A DNA stretch of 64,000 nt from Ignavibacteriales bacterium (GCA_016177735.1 JACOUS010000039.1:62001-126000), one strand, 5' to 3'. Positions 53,464-63,212 are shown, counted from the first letter of the stretch. Made by a program: numbers and translations. Notes: generated by a model not told the origin, from the letters alone.

Positions 53464-56258
53464 CCGAAGAAAAATTGATAAAATAATTTCGGCTGAAACT
53501 GCGAGAAATTCTTTTCTATTTTTTTACCGATATCATAGCGCAAAGCAATCGCATTGAACAGATTAAACCTGATTCCGAAACCGACACTGCCGAGAGTTTC
53601 TTTGTAATTCGTATCCCACGCAGAGCCGGCATCAAGATAAGCGGCGCCGCGGATGTTCATAAAATTTAATCCGAAGAACGGAAAGTTAACGTAGAACTGA
53701 TCAATCAACGGGAAACGGAGTTCGAGCGAAGAGAGCCAAAGTTTTTCACCGCGTATCGACCATCGTTGCCAGCCGCGCAAATCCCAGCTTCCACCGGCAA
53801 AATATCTACGCGCCTCTTTGCCGTGATTAACAAAAAATGCTGCCCGCAGTGCGGCTGTACTTCGCATCCCGAGTCTAAAATATTTTCTGTAATCCACTAT
53901 GAACGAATAGTAATTGACATTGCTGAATTTTACATCTGAAGTGTAGCCGAGCAAAACTCTGAAACGAGAACCGTCAATCGGTCCGGTGTATGCCCAAATT
54001 GCATTATCATGAACAAATGAAAGTGAGTTTGATACAAGCAAAGATTTTCTCGTAACCAATTCACCGGCAAGTTCTTTATCGGAATTGGCAACAGTAACCC
54101 CGGCTTCAATTCTTTGAAAAGTTGAGAACGGATAATAGAGTTCGAAGAAACCGCCGAAAACTCTTTCATAAAAAAATTCGTCCGACTCGCGGATATCGTA
54201 TCTTCGTCCGGAATAATTAAAGATTCCGTAGCCGTAGTTTGCACGTTCTTTCAAACTGAGCCGCGTAATTGCCACATTAAAATTTTTCAACACTTCGCTT
54301 TGAACTTCGGCAGTGTTGTACAAATAAAAAAGATATCTATCGTCTCCCAAAAGGTCGCTGAGTGAAAAAATTGCGCCGCCCCTCGATCCGTAAACCGGAT
54401 CGGTGATAAACTGTCCAACTGCATAATCGAGTGTGTATTCATTTTCATAAACGAGCCGGTCGCTCTGCGAAGAAAGAACGATTCTTTTGGCATCCCATCG
54501 CGAGCGGCTTTTCATAAAATTGCTCACAAGGATTTTCGCCGAATCGGCATCGGAATTATTCAAATCGAGTTTGTAAAACTGGAACGAAAAATTTTCGAAG
54601 CCGGAAGTAACAAGTGTGTGGTCATCAACAAATGAGAATCCGTAAACACTCGTAACAAAATTTGTTAACTGTTTCAGTGTATCGGCAGAATTACCATTCA
54701 AACTCATTTTCCAAATATTGAACGTGCCGTTGTAATCACTCGTAAAGTAGAGTTCTTTATTATCGGGAGAAAAACTCGGTGTTGAAATATTTGCATCAAC
54801 GTACGTTAAATAAGAAATTACTTTTGTCGTTAAATCGTACTCGAACAAATTGTACTTCTGTTGATAAACACCGGCAGTTCTATCCGATGCAAAAATTATT
54901 TTGGAATTGCCGCTGTTCAAAACCGGGTCTTTGTCTTCGTAGTAATCGTTGGTAATGCGTTTTAATTCTTGCGAAGAAAAATCATACAAGTACAAATCGG
55001 AATAGCCTTTGCGGTCGCCGGCAGAAAACACGAGAAATTTTCCATCGCTGGAAAATTTGGGTGAACGGATTGTAATCAAATCATCGAATCGCAAAGTTTG
55101 TGTAATCTCTTCTTCCTCGATCGAATAAATATGAATCACATCCGTTGCTTGTGATTTTGTTATGAACGCAAGCCGCCCGTCTTTCGATGCGTCCAAAGAA
55201 TTTTCGAGAAGATGAAACGCTTCCATCTCCTCATCTCTTTCGCCCTCAATAATCATTTCGGGCTTCTCGTAATCAACGTCATCGGGATTGTATTTCATTC
55301 TGTAAACGGATGTGTAACCGGTATAATTTCCCACGAAGTAAATTTCTTTTTCGCCGTTTCGTTCGTAAACAACCGGATCAAAATTGAAACCGCGGTTTGT
55401 CAGTTTTTGAGATTTTACAAAGTGCGGATAATTATTTTCGTATAAAGGAAAATATTTCTGCTGAAGTGAGTAGTACCACTTGTTATCTATCATTTGAAAA
55501 TTTTCGCCGAGCGTAAATTCCAAATCTTCTTTGAATGTATTGAAGCGCCAAAAATTTTCCATGAACAAAAGTATTTTTTCTTCGCCGTAAGTTTTTGAAA
55601 CGAACTCAAGAAATTTTTGTCCTTCTTTATAAATAACGTAGCCATAAACGGCATCGAGATCATTCAACCGGACAAACAAACCGTTGAGCACCAAATCGCG
55701 CATCACCATTTCCGATTGAGTGTCCCAATCAAACGACCAATATTCTGCAAGTCCTTCAGTAAACCAGAGCGGCGGCATTCTGCCGGTATCGATTCTGTGA
55801 TCGGCAAGAACGCCATAAATTTTGCCGGTCATAAAAACGTGCACAAGCTCGTGACGGATAACATGTTTGAATCCGGCAAGATTACCGAGATATGGAATTA
55901 CAACGCGTCCTTTCATGAATTCAAAAAACCCGCCAACACCTTCTGGAATGAAACCGGGAGTAATGTTTGTCTGCTGAAAATGTAAATGAGTGTTATAAAA
56001 TATGAGCGGAATTTTTGTGCCGATGTAGTGATTAAATTTTACTTTGAATTCCTCGTAAGCGTCCTCGGCATATTTAGCGCCGATCTCGGCGAGTTGTTCG
56101 AAGTCATCGTAGTAATAAATGTTGAAGTGTTCGGTCTTGAGGACTTTCCAGTTGAATTTATCGTATTGGACTTTGTTGCGTCCGAAGAAATAGTACTGGG
56201 CGGAAATAACTTGCGGTAATAATAAAATTATTATTAAGAAATATTTCCGCCCATTCAT
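53451..56258 (-). CDS. Protease/PD40-propeller/beta-barrel fusion protein
   Basis: 935 residues, exported (signal IILLLPQVISAQ). About 30-200 form a gluzincin-like peptidase domain with RHELVHVF (HExxH) and then WFTEGLAEYWSF supplying the third ligand. About 270-570 is a TolB/PD40 propeller (PKFSSDGKFLVFSAG, PSFSPDNKELYFTSDYNG). About 610-935 is a surface-antigen-like beta-barrel rich in alternating aromatic residues and ending in FFFGWDF with a C-terminal aromatic. Such propeller-barrel proteins occur in Bacteroidota relatives; the role is unknown. The closing barrel suggests outer-membrane insertion with the protease in the periplasm. Confidence 0.78.
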   Translation of the reverse strand: MNGRKYFLIIILLLPQVISAQYYFFGRNKVQYDKFNWKVLKTEHFNIYYYDDFEQLAEIGAKYAEDAYEEFKVKFNHYIGTKIPLIFYNTHLHFQQTNITPGFIPEGVGGFFEFMKGRVVIPYLGNLAGFKHVIRHELVHVFMTGKIYGVLADHRIDTGRMPPLWFTEGLAEYWSFDWDTQSEMVMRDLVLNGLFVRLNDLDAVYGYVIYKEGQKFLEFVSKTYGEEKILLFMENFWRFNTFKEDLEFTLGENFQMIDNKWYYSLQQKYFPLYENNYPHFVKSQKLTNRGFNFDPVVYERNGEKEIYFVGNYTGYTSVYRMKYNPDDVDYEKPEMIIEGERDEEMEAFHLLENSLDASKDGRLAFITKSQATDVIHIYSIEEEEITQTLRFDDLITIRSPKFSSDGKFLVFSAGDRKGYSDLYLYDFSSQELKRITNDYYEDKDPVLNSGNSKIIFASDRTAGVYQQKYNLFEYDLTTKVISYLTYVDANISTPSFSPDNKELYFTSDYNGTFNIWKMSLNGNSADTLKQLTNFVTSVYGFSFVDDHTLVTSGFENFSFQFYKLDLNNSDADSAKILVSNFMKSRSRWDAKRIVLSSQSDRLVYENEYTLDYAVGQFITDPVYGSRGGAIFSLSDLLGDDRYLFYLYNTAEVQSEVLKNFNVAITRLSLKERANYGYGIFNYSGRRYDIRESDEFFYERVFGGFFELYYPFSTFQRIEAGVTVANSDKELAGELVTRKSLLVSNSLSFVHDNAIWAYTGPIDGSRFRVLLGYTSDVKFSNVNYYSFIVDYRKYFRLGMRSTAALRAAFFVNHGKEARRYFAGGSWDLRGWQRWSIRGEKLWLSSLELRFPLIDQFYVNFPFFGLNFMNIRGAAYLDAGSAWDTNYKETLGSVGFGIRFNLFNAIALRYDIGKKIEKNFSQFQPKLFYQFFFGWDF

Positions 56259-56260
56259 AC

Positions 56261-57292
56261 CTATAATCTTGCCTTCAGATAGTTTATGTTTTCTATTGTT
56301 GTCGGATCAAAATTTCTAATTACCGCATAATAATAAGTAGCCCAATCGCTGAGATAAATCAAATCAACCAATCTAAGTTTAGAATTTTTCTCACTGCTTT
56401 TTATATCAATTACTTCTGCACAGGTTTTTTTAATTACTTCCGATGTTATTTCAAATCTCTTTTTAACTTGCGGATGATAATCTTCATCCAAAATATTCAA
56501 CAGCTTTATGTTGATCTGTTCGGGCTTAAAACCTTCCCAACCCATTATTTCATTATGATCGAGTTCGGGATAGTATGCAAAGAAAGCATGCTGTTTCGAG
56601 TTTTCGTTGAACTGTCCTTTAAATCTTGTTCCAACAACAGAAGTATAATCGGAAACTGCGTACATCACCGGAATATATCCGACCAAACTTTCTGCAAGAC
56701 TTAAAGCCGCATTTTGTTCTTTTGAATATTCATCCCCTTTTCTTTTTAGCAGATCAATAGCCTGTGCAACATTTTCATTTTGATCTGGGACTAATTTGAG
56801 TGAATGTAACATCTTTAGCAAGGTAAAAAAATTGATCCAAAGTGCGAACCTTGGCTGATATCCTTTTTGAAGTTTGCCGCACGGTATTTTGTTCTTCGTG
56901 GCAATTTCTTCCATTTTGCCGCCGGTTGTAACACAGATAATCTGGCATTTCTTTTCTATGGCTTGATTCAAAGCAGAGATTGTTTCTTCCGTATTTCCCG
57001 AATACGATGAAGCGAGAACGAGTGTTTCTTCGTTTGCGTAAGCCGGTAATTCGTAATTACGGTTAACAGTGTAGGGATATTTTAATTCGGTTCTGAAAAA
57101 ATTCTGCAGAAGTTCTCCGCCGATTGCTGAGCCGCCCAATCCGGTTAGTACAATATTTTTTATTTTTTTTGTATCGATTAATGAAAGATCAACTTCCTGG
57201 TTCCAGGCATATTCTACTTGCTGGTAAGAATCTTTTAATACCTGGAATTGATTTGCCGGATCGTGTTTTTTAATCAGTTCATTTAATTGCAT
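56261..57292 (-). CDS. Bifunctional phosphoglucose/phosphomannose isomerase
   Basis: 343 residues. The SIS fold has GLGGSAIGGELLQNFF and the sugar-phosphate loop SSYSGNTEETISAL, then a C-terminal bact-PGI domain with NEIMGWEGF. These enzymes interconvert glucose-6-P and fructose-6-P, and mannose-6-P. It lies 8 bases after ptsI, fitting sugar metabolism, though the first residues of the PTS cannot import sugar here. Confidence 0.88.
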   Translation of the reverse strand: MQLNELIKKHDPANQFQVLKDSYQQVEYAWNQEVDLSLIDTKKIKNIVLTGLGGSAIGGELLQNFFRTELKYPYTVNRNYELPAYANEETLVLASSYSGNTEETISALNQAIEKKCQIICVTTGGKMEEIATKNKIPCGKLQKGYQPRFALWINFFTLLKMLHSLKLVPDQNENVAQAIDLLKRKGDEYSKEQNAALSLAESLVGYIPVMYAVSDYTSVVGTRFKGQFNENSKQHAFFAYYPELDHNEIMGWEGFKPEQINIKLLNILDEDYHPQVKKRFEITSEVIKKTCAEVIDIKSSEKNSKLRLVDLIYLSDWATYYYAVIRNFDPTTIENINYLKARL

Positions 57293-57300
57293 CTTATACC

Positions 57301-59049
57301 TCAGAATAAGTTTTTAATTTGGTCTTGTATTTTGTTATTAAAGAAATCGTGCAGCATAACATTTATCTCTTGTTCGGATTTCAATTTTAAACAGTCGTCT
57401 GCAAGTTTTTGAAGTTCGGAAAAACTAAGACTGCGGATAATTTTTTTAATCTGCGGAATAGCCGAAGCCGATACGCTCAAAGATTCCAAACCAAGCCCGA
57501 TGAGAAGCGGAACAGCAAAAACATCAGCCGCCATTTCGCCGCACATGCTAACAAGAATTCCGGCATTTTTCCCTTCTTTTATTATGTGTTGTAAAATTCT
57601 TACAACAGCCGGATGAAATTCCTGATACTGTTTCGAAACAATATCGTTTCCTCTATCAACAGCGAGCAAATATTGGATCAAGTCATTCGTGCCGATGCTG
57701 ATGAAATCAATTTCTCCGGAAAATTCTTTCGTCATTAACGCGGCAGAAGGAACCTCGATCATAATTCCAATCTGAATATTTTTATCGAAATGTTTTTTCT
57801 CGGCGGCAAGTTCTTTTTTGCATTCACCAATCAACCGCTGCGATTCAAGCACTTCCTCAATCGAAGCGATCATCGGAATCATAAATTGAATATTCTTGTG
57901 CGCACTTGCTCTTAGTACTGCACGTATTTGTGTTTTAAACAAATGCGGATTATCGAGAAGCAAGCGAACGCCGCGCCAGCCGAGCATCGGGTTCGGTTCT
58001 TGCAAATCAACCGGCAAAACTTTATCGCCGCCGATATCAAATGCACGAATTGTAACGGTGCCGGGATAAATCTGCTCTGCCAATTTTTTGTAAACTTCGT
58101 ATTGTTTTTCTTCGTCGGGAAATTCTTCGTACTCTTCGAAGATTTGTTCGGTGCGCACCAATCCGATTCCGCTTGCACAGTTGTGAACAATAAAATCCAT
58201 TTCTTCGGTCACATCCAGATTTGCAAGCAATTGTATTTCTTTGCCGTCGATTGTTGCCGCCGGCAGATCGCGCAGTTTGTAAAGTTCTTCATCATATTTA
58301 TGAAGCTGTTCAATTTTGCGTTCGTAAATTTTAATTGTTTCTTCGGTAGGATTAATAATTACTTCGCCGTGAAATCCGTCAACAATTACACCATCGCCTT
58401 CTACAATTCTGTTTGTTGCTTCATGAAGACCGACCACAGCCGGAATATTTAGCGAGCGAGCTACTATTGCGGCGTGCGATGTCAATCCGCCGAAATCGGT
58501 AACATATCCTTTCACATTCATTCTCGAAAATAGCACGGTATCGGAAGGAGAAATATTTGAGGTTATCACAACCACATCGTTCGTAATTCTTGAAGTCCAC
58601 TTTTTCTTTTTGAGATTTCTGATAATTCTGTTTTTTATGTCTTCGATATCATGCGATCTTTCTTTCATGTAAACTTCGTGGGAATGATTCATGATATCGG
58701 TGTATTTGGAAATTTCATCTTCAACGATATACTCTGGCAATTTTTTTTCTTTTATGATTCTCTCTTTGAGAGAAGCAATCAAAACCGGATCGTCGAGAAT
58801 CATAATTTGAGCTTCGAAAATCGCGGCTCGCTTTTCGCCAAGTTTATCAACCGCAAGCGCAAAAATTTTGCGAAGTTCTTTTTTGGACTGCGCAAGCGCG
58901 ATATCGAGATTCACCAAAGCCTCTTCGAGATCGGTAATATTACCGTCGGTAATTTCTTCCTTTTCTTTTTTATAAAGGAAAGCTCCGGCAATAGAAATGC
59001 CCGGTGCGGCGGCAATTCCTTTTAATTTGGTTTCGGTTTTATGTTCCAT
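57301..59049 (-). CDS. ptsI: PEP-protein phosphotransferase (enzyme I)
   Basis: About 582 residues. The N-terminal HPr-interacting region is followed by the swivelling domain with the active histidine at about 192 (GGLTSHAAIVAR). The PEP-binding TIM barrel follows (DIGGDKVLP, GVRLLL, MIEVPSAAL, CGEMAAD). It moves phosphate from PEP to His15 of HPr. The start at 59049 lies 1 base after the ptsH stop and gives MEHKTETKLKGIAAAPG; a Met five codons earlier overlaps ptsH. Confidence 0.95.
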   Translation of the reverse strand: MEHKTETKLKGIAAAPGISIAGAFLYKKEKEEITDGNITDLEEALVNLDIALAQSKKELRKIFALAVDKLGEKRAAIFEAQIMILDDPVLIASLKERIIKEKKLPEYIVEDEISKYTDIMNHSHEVYMKERSHDIEDIKNRIIRNLKKKKWTSRITNDVVVITSNISPSDTVLFSRMNVKGYVTDFGGLTSHAAIVARSLNIPAVVGLHEATNRIVEGDGVIVDGFHGEVIINPTEETIKIYERKIEQLHKYDEELYKLRDLPAATIDGKEIQLLANLDVTEEMDFIVHNCASGIGLVRTEQIFEEYEEFPDEEKQYEVYKKLAEQIYPGTVTIRAFDIGGDKVLPVDLQEPNPMLGWRGVRLLLDNPHLFKTQIRAVLRASAHKNIQFMIPMIASIEEVLESQRLIGECKKELAAEKKHFDKNIQIGIMIEVPSAALMTKEFSGEIDFISIGTNDLIQYLLAVDRGNDIVSKQYQEFHPAVVRILQHIIKEGKNAGILVSMCGEMAADVFAVPLLIGLGLESLSVSASAIPQIKKIIRSLSFSELQKLADDCLKLKSEQEINVMLHDFFNNKIQDQIKNLF

Positions 59050-59050
59050 A

Positions 59051-59317
59051 TTACATCTCGTCAAATCCGCGGTTGAAATAATCGATTATTTCTTTTGCCG
59101 CAAGTTCTTCGTCATCGCCGTCAAATGATAAAACTATTTCCGAGCCTTTTTCGGCTGCAAGCGTCATAACGCCGATTATGCTTTTGCCGTTGATGTGCAG
59201 ACCGTCTTTGTTGAGGAAGAACTCGCATTTATATTTTGATGCCAACTTTACAATAGTTGCCGCCGGACGAGTATGTAAACCGGCGTTGTTTACAATTTTT
59301 ATTTTTTGTTCGATCAT
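59051..59317 (-). CDS. ptsH: Phosphocarrier protein HPr
   Basis: 88 residues. His15 in AGLHTRPAA accepts phosphate from enzyme I, and Ser46 in GKSIIGVMTLAA is the site for HPr kinase, whose gene is at 14.3 kb. Both residues fall exactly at the canonical positions. Having both sites with a matching HprK predicts dual control: phosphate flow and serine phosphorylation. It is coupled to the prenyl synthase upstream by a 4-base overlap. Confidence 0.96.
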   Translation of the reverse strand: MIEQKIKIVNNAGLHTRPAATIVKLASKYKCEFFLNKDGLHINGKSIIGVMTLAAEKGSEIVLSFDGDDEELAAKEIIDYFNRGFDEM

Positions 59318-60312
59318 TTGTTTCTATCAATAAGTGAATTTGCCAGCCAGTTTAGTAAAGCCTTTCCCTCTTCGTTGGGCAGTTTATTTAATTCTTTAAT
59401 CGCACTATCAGTATAATGAATAATTTCCTTTTTTGCGTCCGTTAAAATATTTAAACGCTCGTAAAGGTCTTTGTAAATTTTTATTTCTTCTTTTTTGATT
59501 CCTTTGTTTTTGATAACCGCTTGCAAAAGTTTTTTATCGTTCCCTTTTGATTTCTCGAGCGCTCTCAAAAAAAGGTAAGTCTTTTTTCCTTCGAGAAGAT
59601 CTCCGCCAACCGGCTTGCCGAGTTTTTTTTCATCTGCGGTGATATCCAAAAGATCATCCTGAATTTGAAAAGCCATGCCAAGATTCTTCCCGAAATTCTC
59701 GAGCGCTTTTATTTCAGTATTGTTTCCGCCGCCGAGTTGTGCCCCGATTGAACAGCACATTTCTGCGAGTGCGGCAGTTTTTTTGTAAATCATTTCTTTG
59801 TATTCTTTGATGCCGACACTCTTTCGCAATTCAAAATCTTTATCGAGGCTTTGCCCTTCGCACACTTCAATTACTGCACGTGTAAAAGTTGAAACCACAT
59901 TTTTGGAATTATCATCGCAATCCTTCAGAAGCATTTCGTAAGCAAGTGCAATTAAATTATCTCCGGCAAGTATTGCGGTGTTTACATCATACTTTTTGTG
60001 CGCTGTTAATCTGCCTCTCCGCTTGTCGGAGTTATCCATAATATCATCGTGAACCAAAGTAAAATTATGGAGAAGTTCGACAGCGAGTGCTGCGTTATAA
60101 ACTTTTGAAAAACTTCCGTTAACTGCTTTCGCGGAAATAAGAACGAGAAACGGTCTCAATCTTTTTCCGCCGGATGAGATAACGTAACTGCACGGTTCAT
60201 ACAACGAACCGGGTTTGCGTTTCAAAAATAATTTTGCAATCCGTGATTCAATTTTTCTCAATTCTTTCCGATAAACGAGAGAATAATTTTTACTGCCGTC
60301 ACTATTGTTCAA
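59314..60312 (-). CDS. Polyprenyl/geranylgeranyl diphosphate synthase
   Basis: 332 residues. The first aspartate-rich motif is HDDIMDNSDKRRG and the second is FQIQDDLLDITAD; GGKRLRPFL is the IPP-binding region. It condenses IPP units onto DMAPP or FPP. The residue before FARM, Leu-Val, does not let me name the chain length. It overlaps fni and ptsH by 4 bases each. The downstream position of ptsH makes an isoprenoid-PTS operon. Confidence 0.93.
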   Translation of the reverse strand: MNNSDGSKNYSLVYRKELRKIESRIAKLFLKRKPGSLYEPCSYVISSGGKRLRPFLVLISAKAVNGSFSKVYNAALAVELLHNFTLVHDDIMDNSDKRRGRLTAHKKYDVNTAILAGDNLIALAYEMLLKDCDDNSKNVVSTFTRAVIEVCEGQSLDKDFELRKSVGIKEYKEMIYKKTAALAEMCCSIGAQLGGGNNTEIKALENFGKNLGMAFQIQDDLLDITADEKKLGKPVGGDLLEGKKTYLFLRALEKSKGNDKKLLQAVIKNKGIKKEEIKIYKDLYERLNILTDAKKEIIHYTDSAIKELNKLPNEEGKALLNWLANSLIDRNK

Positions 60313-61352
60313 TAAAACTCCGATTTACGAATTAGTCTAACATTTTTTAATTGACGAATGTTTCTCGAACCGGTAAGAAACATTACATGCTTTACAGTTT
60401 CAAACCACGAGTTAATTAGTTTAATCACCCCGTCAACATCATGATTCATTACTTGTTGAAGAATTGGTCTCGCCGAAGCTGTTAAATCTGCTCCGAGTGC
60501 AATTGATTTGGCAATCTCCAAACCATTGCCGATTCCGCCGGAGGCAATCAAAGTGAACTTATAATTTTTTTTAAGCTCACTCACTGTTCGCAAACAATAC
60601 GAGGTTGGAATTCCCCACTCGCGAAAAATTTCATTATCTGCATTTTTACGAATCAGTTCAACAGCCGCCCAGCTTGTGCCGCCGGCACCCGCTATATCAA
60701 TTCCTTTAATTCCGGCATCAAGTAATTTTTCAGCCGCAGACTTGCTGATTCCCGAACTGACTTCTTTTGCAATCAACGGCGTTCGAATTTTGCCGGACAG
60801 TTTTTCAATATTTTTCAGCAGACCTCCAAAATCCGGTTCGCCTTCCTTCTGCAATAATTCTTGCAATGGATTGATATGAATTACCATTGCATCAGCTTCA
60901 ATAAGATCAATCAGGAATCTAATTTCATCAACAATATTTTTTGAATGAGCAACTTGTGCCGCGCCAATATTGCCGAGAACCGGCACAGTACCGGCATTTT
61001 TTCTCACCACTCTATAAGTAGAGTGATGCTTTTTCCCTTCCAATGCTTGTCTTTGACTGCCCACTCCAATTGGAATATTTAATTCGCATGCGGCTGTTGC
61101 AAGTCTTTCATTAATTTTTTCTGCTTCCGAAGTTCCGCCGGTCATGCAAGAAATCAGAAATGGAAGATTTATCTTTTTCCCAAAGAACTTTGTCGTAAGA
61201 TTAATTTCATCAAGCCGGATTTCTGTAACTGCAAAGTGTTCAAACTCATAATTCTCAAAGCCGTTCGTTTTTGTTTGAAATTTGACATTATCCGTTAGGC
61301 ATAGCTCGATATGTTCTTTCTTTCTCGCTTCTGTCTTTGAGCTTGGCATCAA
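60309..61352 (-). CDS. fni: Isopentenyl-diphosphate isomerase, type 2
   Basis: 347 residues, an FMN TIM-barrel. Motifs are MTGGTSEAEKIN, GVGSQRQALE, VIHINPLQE, KEVSSGIS, DIAGAGGTSWAAVE and ASGGIGNGLEIAKSI, all typical of Fni (FMN- and NADPH-dependent). It interconverts IPP and DMAPP and supplies both substrates of the next gene's product. It is the first gene of the eight-gene minus-strand block. Confidence 0.95.
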   Translation of the reverse strand: MMPSSKTEARKKEHIELCLTDNVKFQTKTNGFENYEFEHFAVTEIRLDEINLTTKFFGKKINLPFLISCMTGGTSEAEKINERLATAACELNIPIGVGSQRQALEGKKHHSTYRVVRKNAGTVPVLGNIGAAQVAHSKNIVDEIRFLIDLIEADAMVIHINPLQELLQKEGEPDFGGLLKNIEKLSGKIRTPLIAKEVSSGISKSAAEKLLDAGIKGIDIAGAGGTSWAAVELIRKNADNEIFREWGIPTSYCLRTVSELKKNYKFTLIASGGIGNGLEIAKSIALGADLTASARPILQQVMNHDVDGVIKLINSWFETVKHVMFLTGSRNIRQLKNVRLIRKSEFY

Positions 61353-61816
61353 AATTCTCTTGTCTTATGTCAAAAAATAAAAATTTTTTGAATGAGATTC
61401 TTTTTCCATCACAGAGAGACTTTGGAGATTCATTGCTACCCTAAAGCAATGCAAATATTTACATGGAATAAATGAGCCAGTTACCCGAAGAGGTTATCCC
61501 GTTGCTTTTAACGGGAGGGTGTGTTGCTACCGCTTGTTAATTGATCATAATTCGTTATTGGTAAAAAATTCACACAACAATTTTTATAGCATAGCTCTCA
61601 TGTTAACAACTCAAGAATACTTCATCGGGAAAAAAATATTCCTCAACAATTCACTACTGTCCCAAACTTTTTTCTTGTTATAAACAAAGGTCTTTAAACA
61701 ACTTATCTGAATACATGATAAAGTTTGGGACCGGCATGTAAAAATTTTATTGAATCTACAGAGTATTTAAAATAATTTGCAGCAATTGATTCTCTTCACT
61801 AAATGGAATAAAAACT
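61353..61816. other. 464-base intergenic region with palindromic repeats, no gene
   Basis: No open frame of interest is seen. It contains a hairpin CCCGTT-GCTTTT-AACGGG at 61498-61515 and the MITE-like element copy B at 61659-61731. It separates the divergent fni operon and MFS gene, so promoters for both must lie here. Candidate -10 boxes could not be chosen with confidence in such A+T-rich sequence. Confidence 0.7.
61659..61731. repeat. Palindromic MITE-like element, copy B
   Basis: GTCCCAAACTTT at 61659-61670 and AAAGTTTGGGAC at 61720-61731 are perfect 12-base inverted repeats, 73 bases end to end. The interior contains AAAGGTCTTTAAAC, matching the core of copy A at 48.64 kb. No coding capacity. 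Confidence 0.75.
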
Positions 61817-63127
61817 ATGTCGAAACCTCGATTAAGTTTCTGGCAAATCTGGAACATGAGTTTCGGATTTCTCGGTATCCAGTTCGGATGGGGTTTGCAG
61901 ATGGCAAACATGTCCGCTATTTACGAATATCTTGGCGCCAAGCCGGAACAAATTCCGATGCTTTGGCTTGCGGCTCCGCTCACCGGGTTAATTGTACAAC
62001 CCATAATTGGAAATTTAAGCGACCGCACATGGAACAAACTTGGAAGGCGCCGCCCCTATTTTCTTGTCGGAGCTATTCTAAGTTCTGCCGCACTTTTGTT
62101 GATGCCTAATTCTTCCGCGCTTTGGATGGCTGCCGGTCTGCTCTGGATTCTCGACGCTTCAATTAATATCAGCATGGAACCGTTCCGTGCATTTGTTGCA
62201 GATATGCTGCCGAATGAACAGCGAACATCCGGATTTGTAATGCAAAGTTTGTTTATCGGATTAGGTGCCGTAGTTGCTTCGGCTCTGCCGTGGCTTCTTT
62301 CAAATGTTTTTGGATTTGATAACGGAAGCACAAGCGGTTCGATACCCTTAACTGTAAAGTTCTCATTTTACATTGGTGCCGCCGCATTTTTAGGAGCCGT
62401 ACTTTGGACAATTATTTCAACAAAAGAATATCCGCCGGAAAATCTCGAAGCTTTCAAAAATATGAAGCGAGAGAAGAAGGGTGCCGGCAAATTTTTTAAG
62501 GAAATTTTTTCTTCGATTGCCGGAATGCCGAAAACGATGCGTCAGTTAGCCCGCGTACAAATTTTTACATGGCTCGGATTATTCTGCATGTGGCTCTATT
62601 TTCCGGTAGCAGTCGCACGAAATGTCTTCGGTGCGCCGGATGAAACCTCGCCGATCTATCAACAAGGCGTTGAGTGGGCTGGAATTTGTTTCGCAATGTA
62701 CTCCGCAATTTGTTTTGCCATCTCATTTGTTCTGCCGAAGATTGCAAATAAAATTTCGAGAAGATACACACACATACTTGCACTTGTTCTCGGCGGACTC
62801 GGTTTACTCTCGGTTAGTGTCATTCATGATAAATATTTGCTATTGCTTTCAATGACCGGCGTAGGAATTGCGTGGGCAAGTATTTTATCGATGCCGTATG
62901 CAATTTTATCAGGAAGTATTCCACCCGAAAAAACCGGTGTTTACATGGGCATATTTAATTTCTTTATTGTGCTTCCTGAAATTGTTGCTTCACTTGTTTT
63001 TGGATGGGTGATGCTGCATCTTCTTGATAATAATCGTTTGACTGCCGTTATTCTCGGCGGAGTATTTATGCTTGTTGCGGCACTGTTCACTTATTTTGTT
63101 GATGATACTGCCGAAGTGAGAAACTAA
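61817..63127 (+). CDS. MFS transporter, SLC45-like sugar family
   Basis: 436 residues with 12 predicted transmembrane helices. The N-terminal [20 protein letters not shown], with loop 2-3 [18 protein letters not shown], is typical of the sucrose/maltose-proton symporter (SLC45/GPH-like) branch. The substrate is not determinable. The region 61741-61816 upstream has no clear ribosome-binding site. A cytosolic central loop of about 50 residues separates helices 6 and 7. No sugar-hydrolase gene follows. Confidence 0.85.
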   Translation: MSKPRLSFWQIWNMSFGFLGIQFGWGLQMANMSAIYEYLGAKPEQIPMLWLAAPLTGLIVQPIIGNLSDRTWNKLGRRRPYFLVGAILSSAALLLMPNSSALWMAAGLLWILDASINISMEPFRAFVADMLPNEQRTSGFVMQSLFIGLGAVVASALPWLLSNVFGFDNGSTSGSIPLTVKFSFYIGAAAFLGAVLWTIISTKEYPPENLEAFKNMKREKKGAGKFFKEIFSSIAGMPKTMRQLARVQIFTWLGLFCMWLYFPVAVARNVFGAPDETSPIYQQGVEWAGICFAMYSAICFAISFVLPKIANKISRRYTHILALVLGGLGLLSVSVIHDKYLLLLSMTGVGIAWASILSMPYAILSGSIPPEKTGVYMGIFNFFIVLPEIVASLVFGWVMLHLLDNNRLTAVILGGVFMLVAALFTYFVDDTAEVRN

Positions 63128-63141
63128 GTTGTCTTTAAAAT

Positions 63142-63201
63142 CTTTGTGCCTTCGCGATTTTACGGCGGATTTTTTTACCGCCAGGTCACTAAGGCACAAA
63201 G
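63142..63201. repeat. Palindromic repeat CTTTGTGCCTT with inner GGCGG/CCGCC
   Basis: CTTTGTGCCTT at 63142-63152 and AAGGCACAAAG at 63191-63201 are perfect 11-base inverted repeats; GGCGG (63164-63168) and CCGCC (63178-63182) pair inside. It sits between convergent genes, so it can end transcription from both sides. CTTTGTGCC-type palindromes are widespread between genes in Bacteroidota-like genomes, from memory. Confidence 0.75.
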
Positions 63202-63212
63202 AAAAATTAATC

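Noticed and set aside
61480-61530. Possible tRNA or structured RNA around the CCCGTT/AACGGG hairpin
   Set aside because: Only one stem forms and no cloverleaf arms or GGTTCGA-like loop are present.
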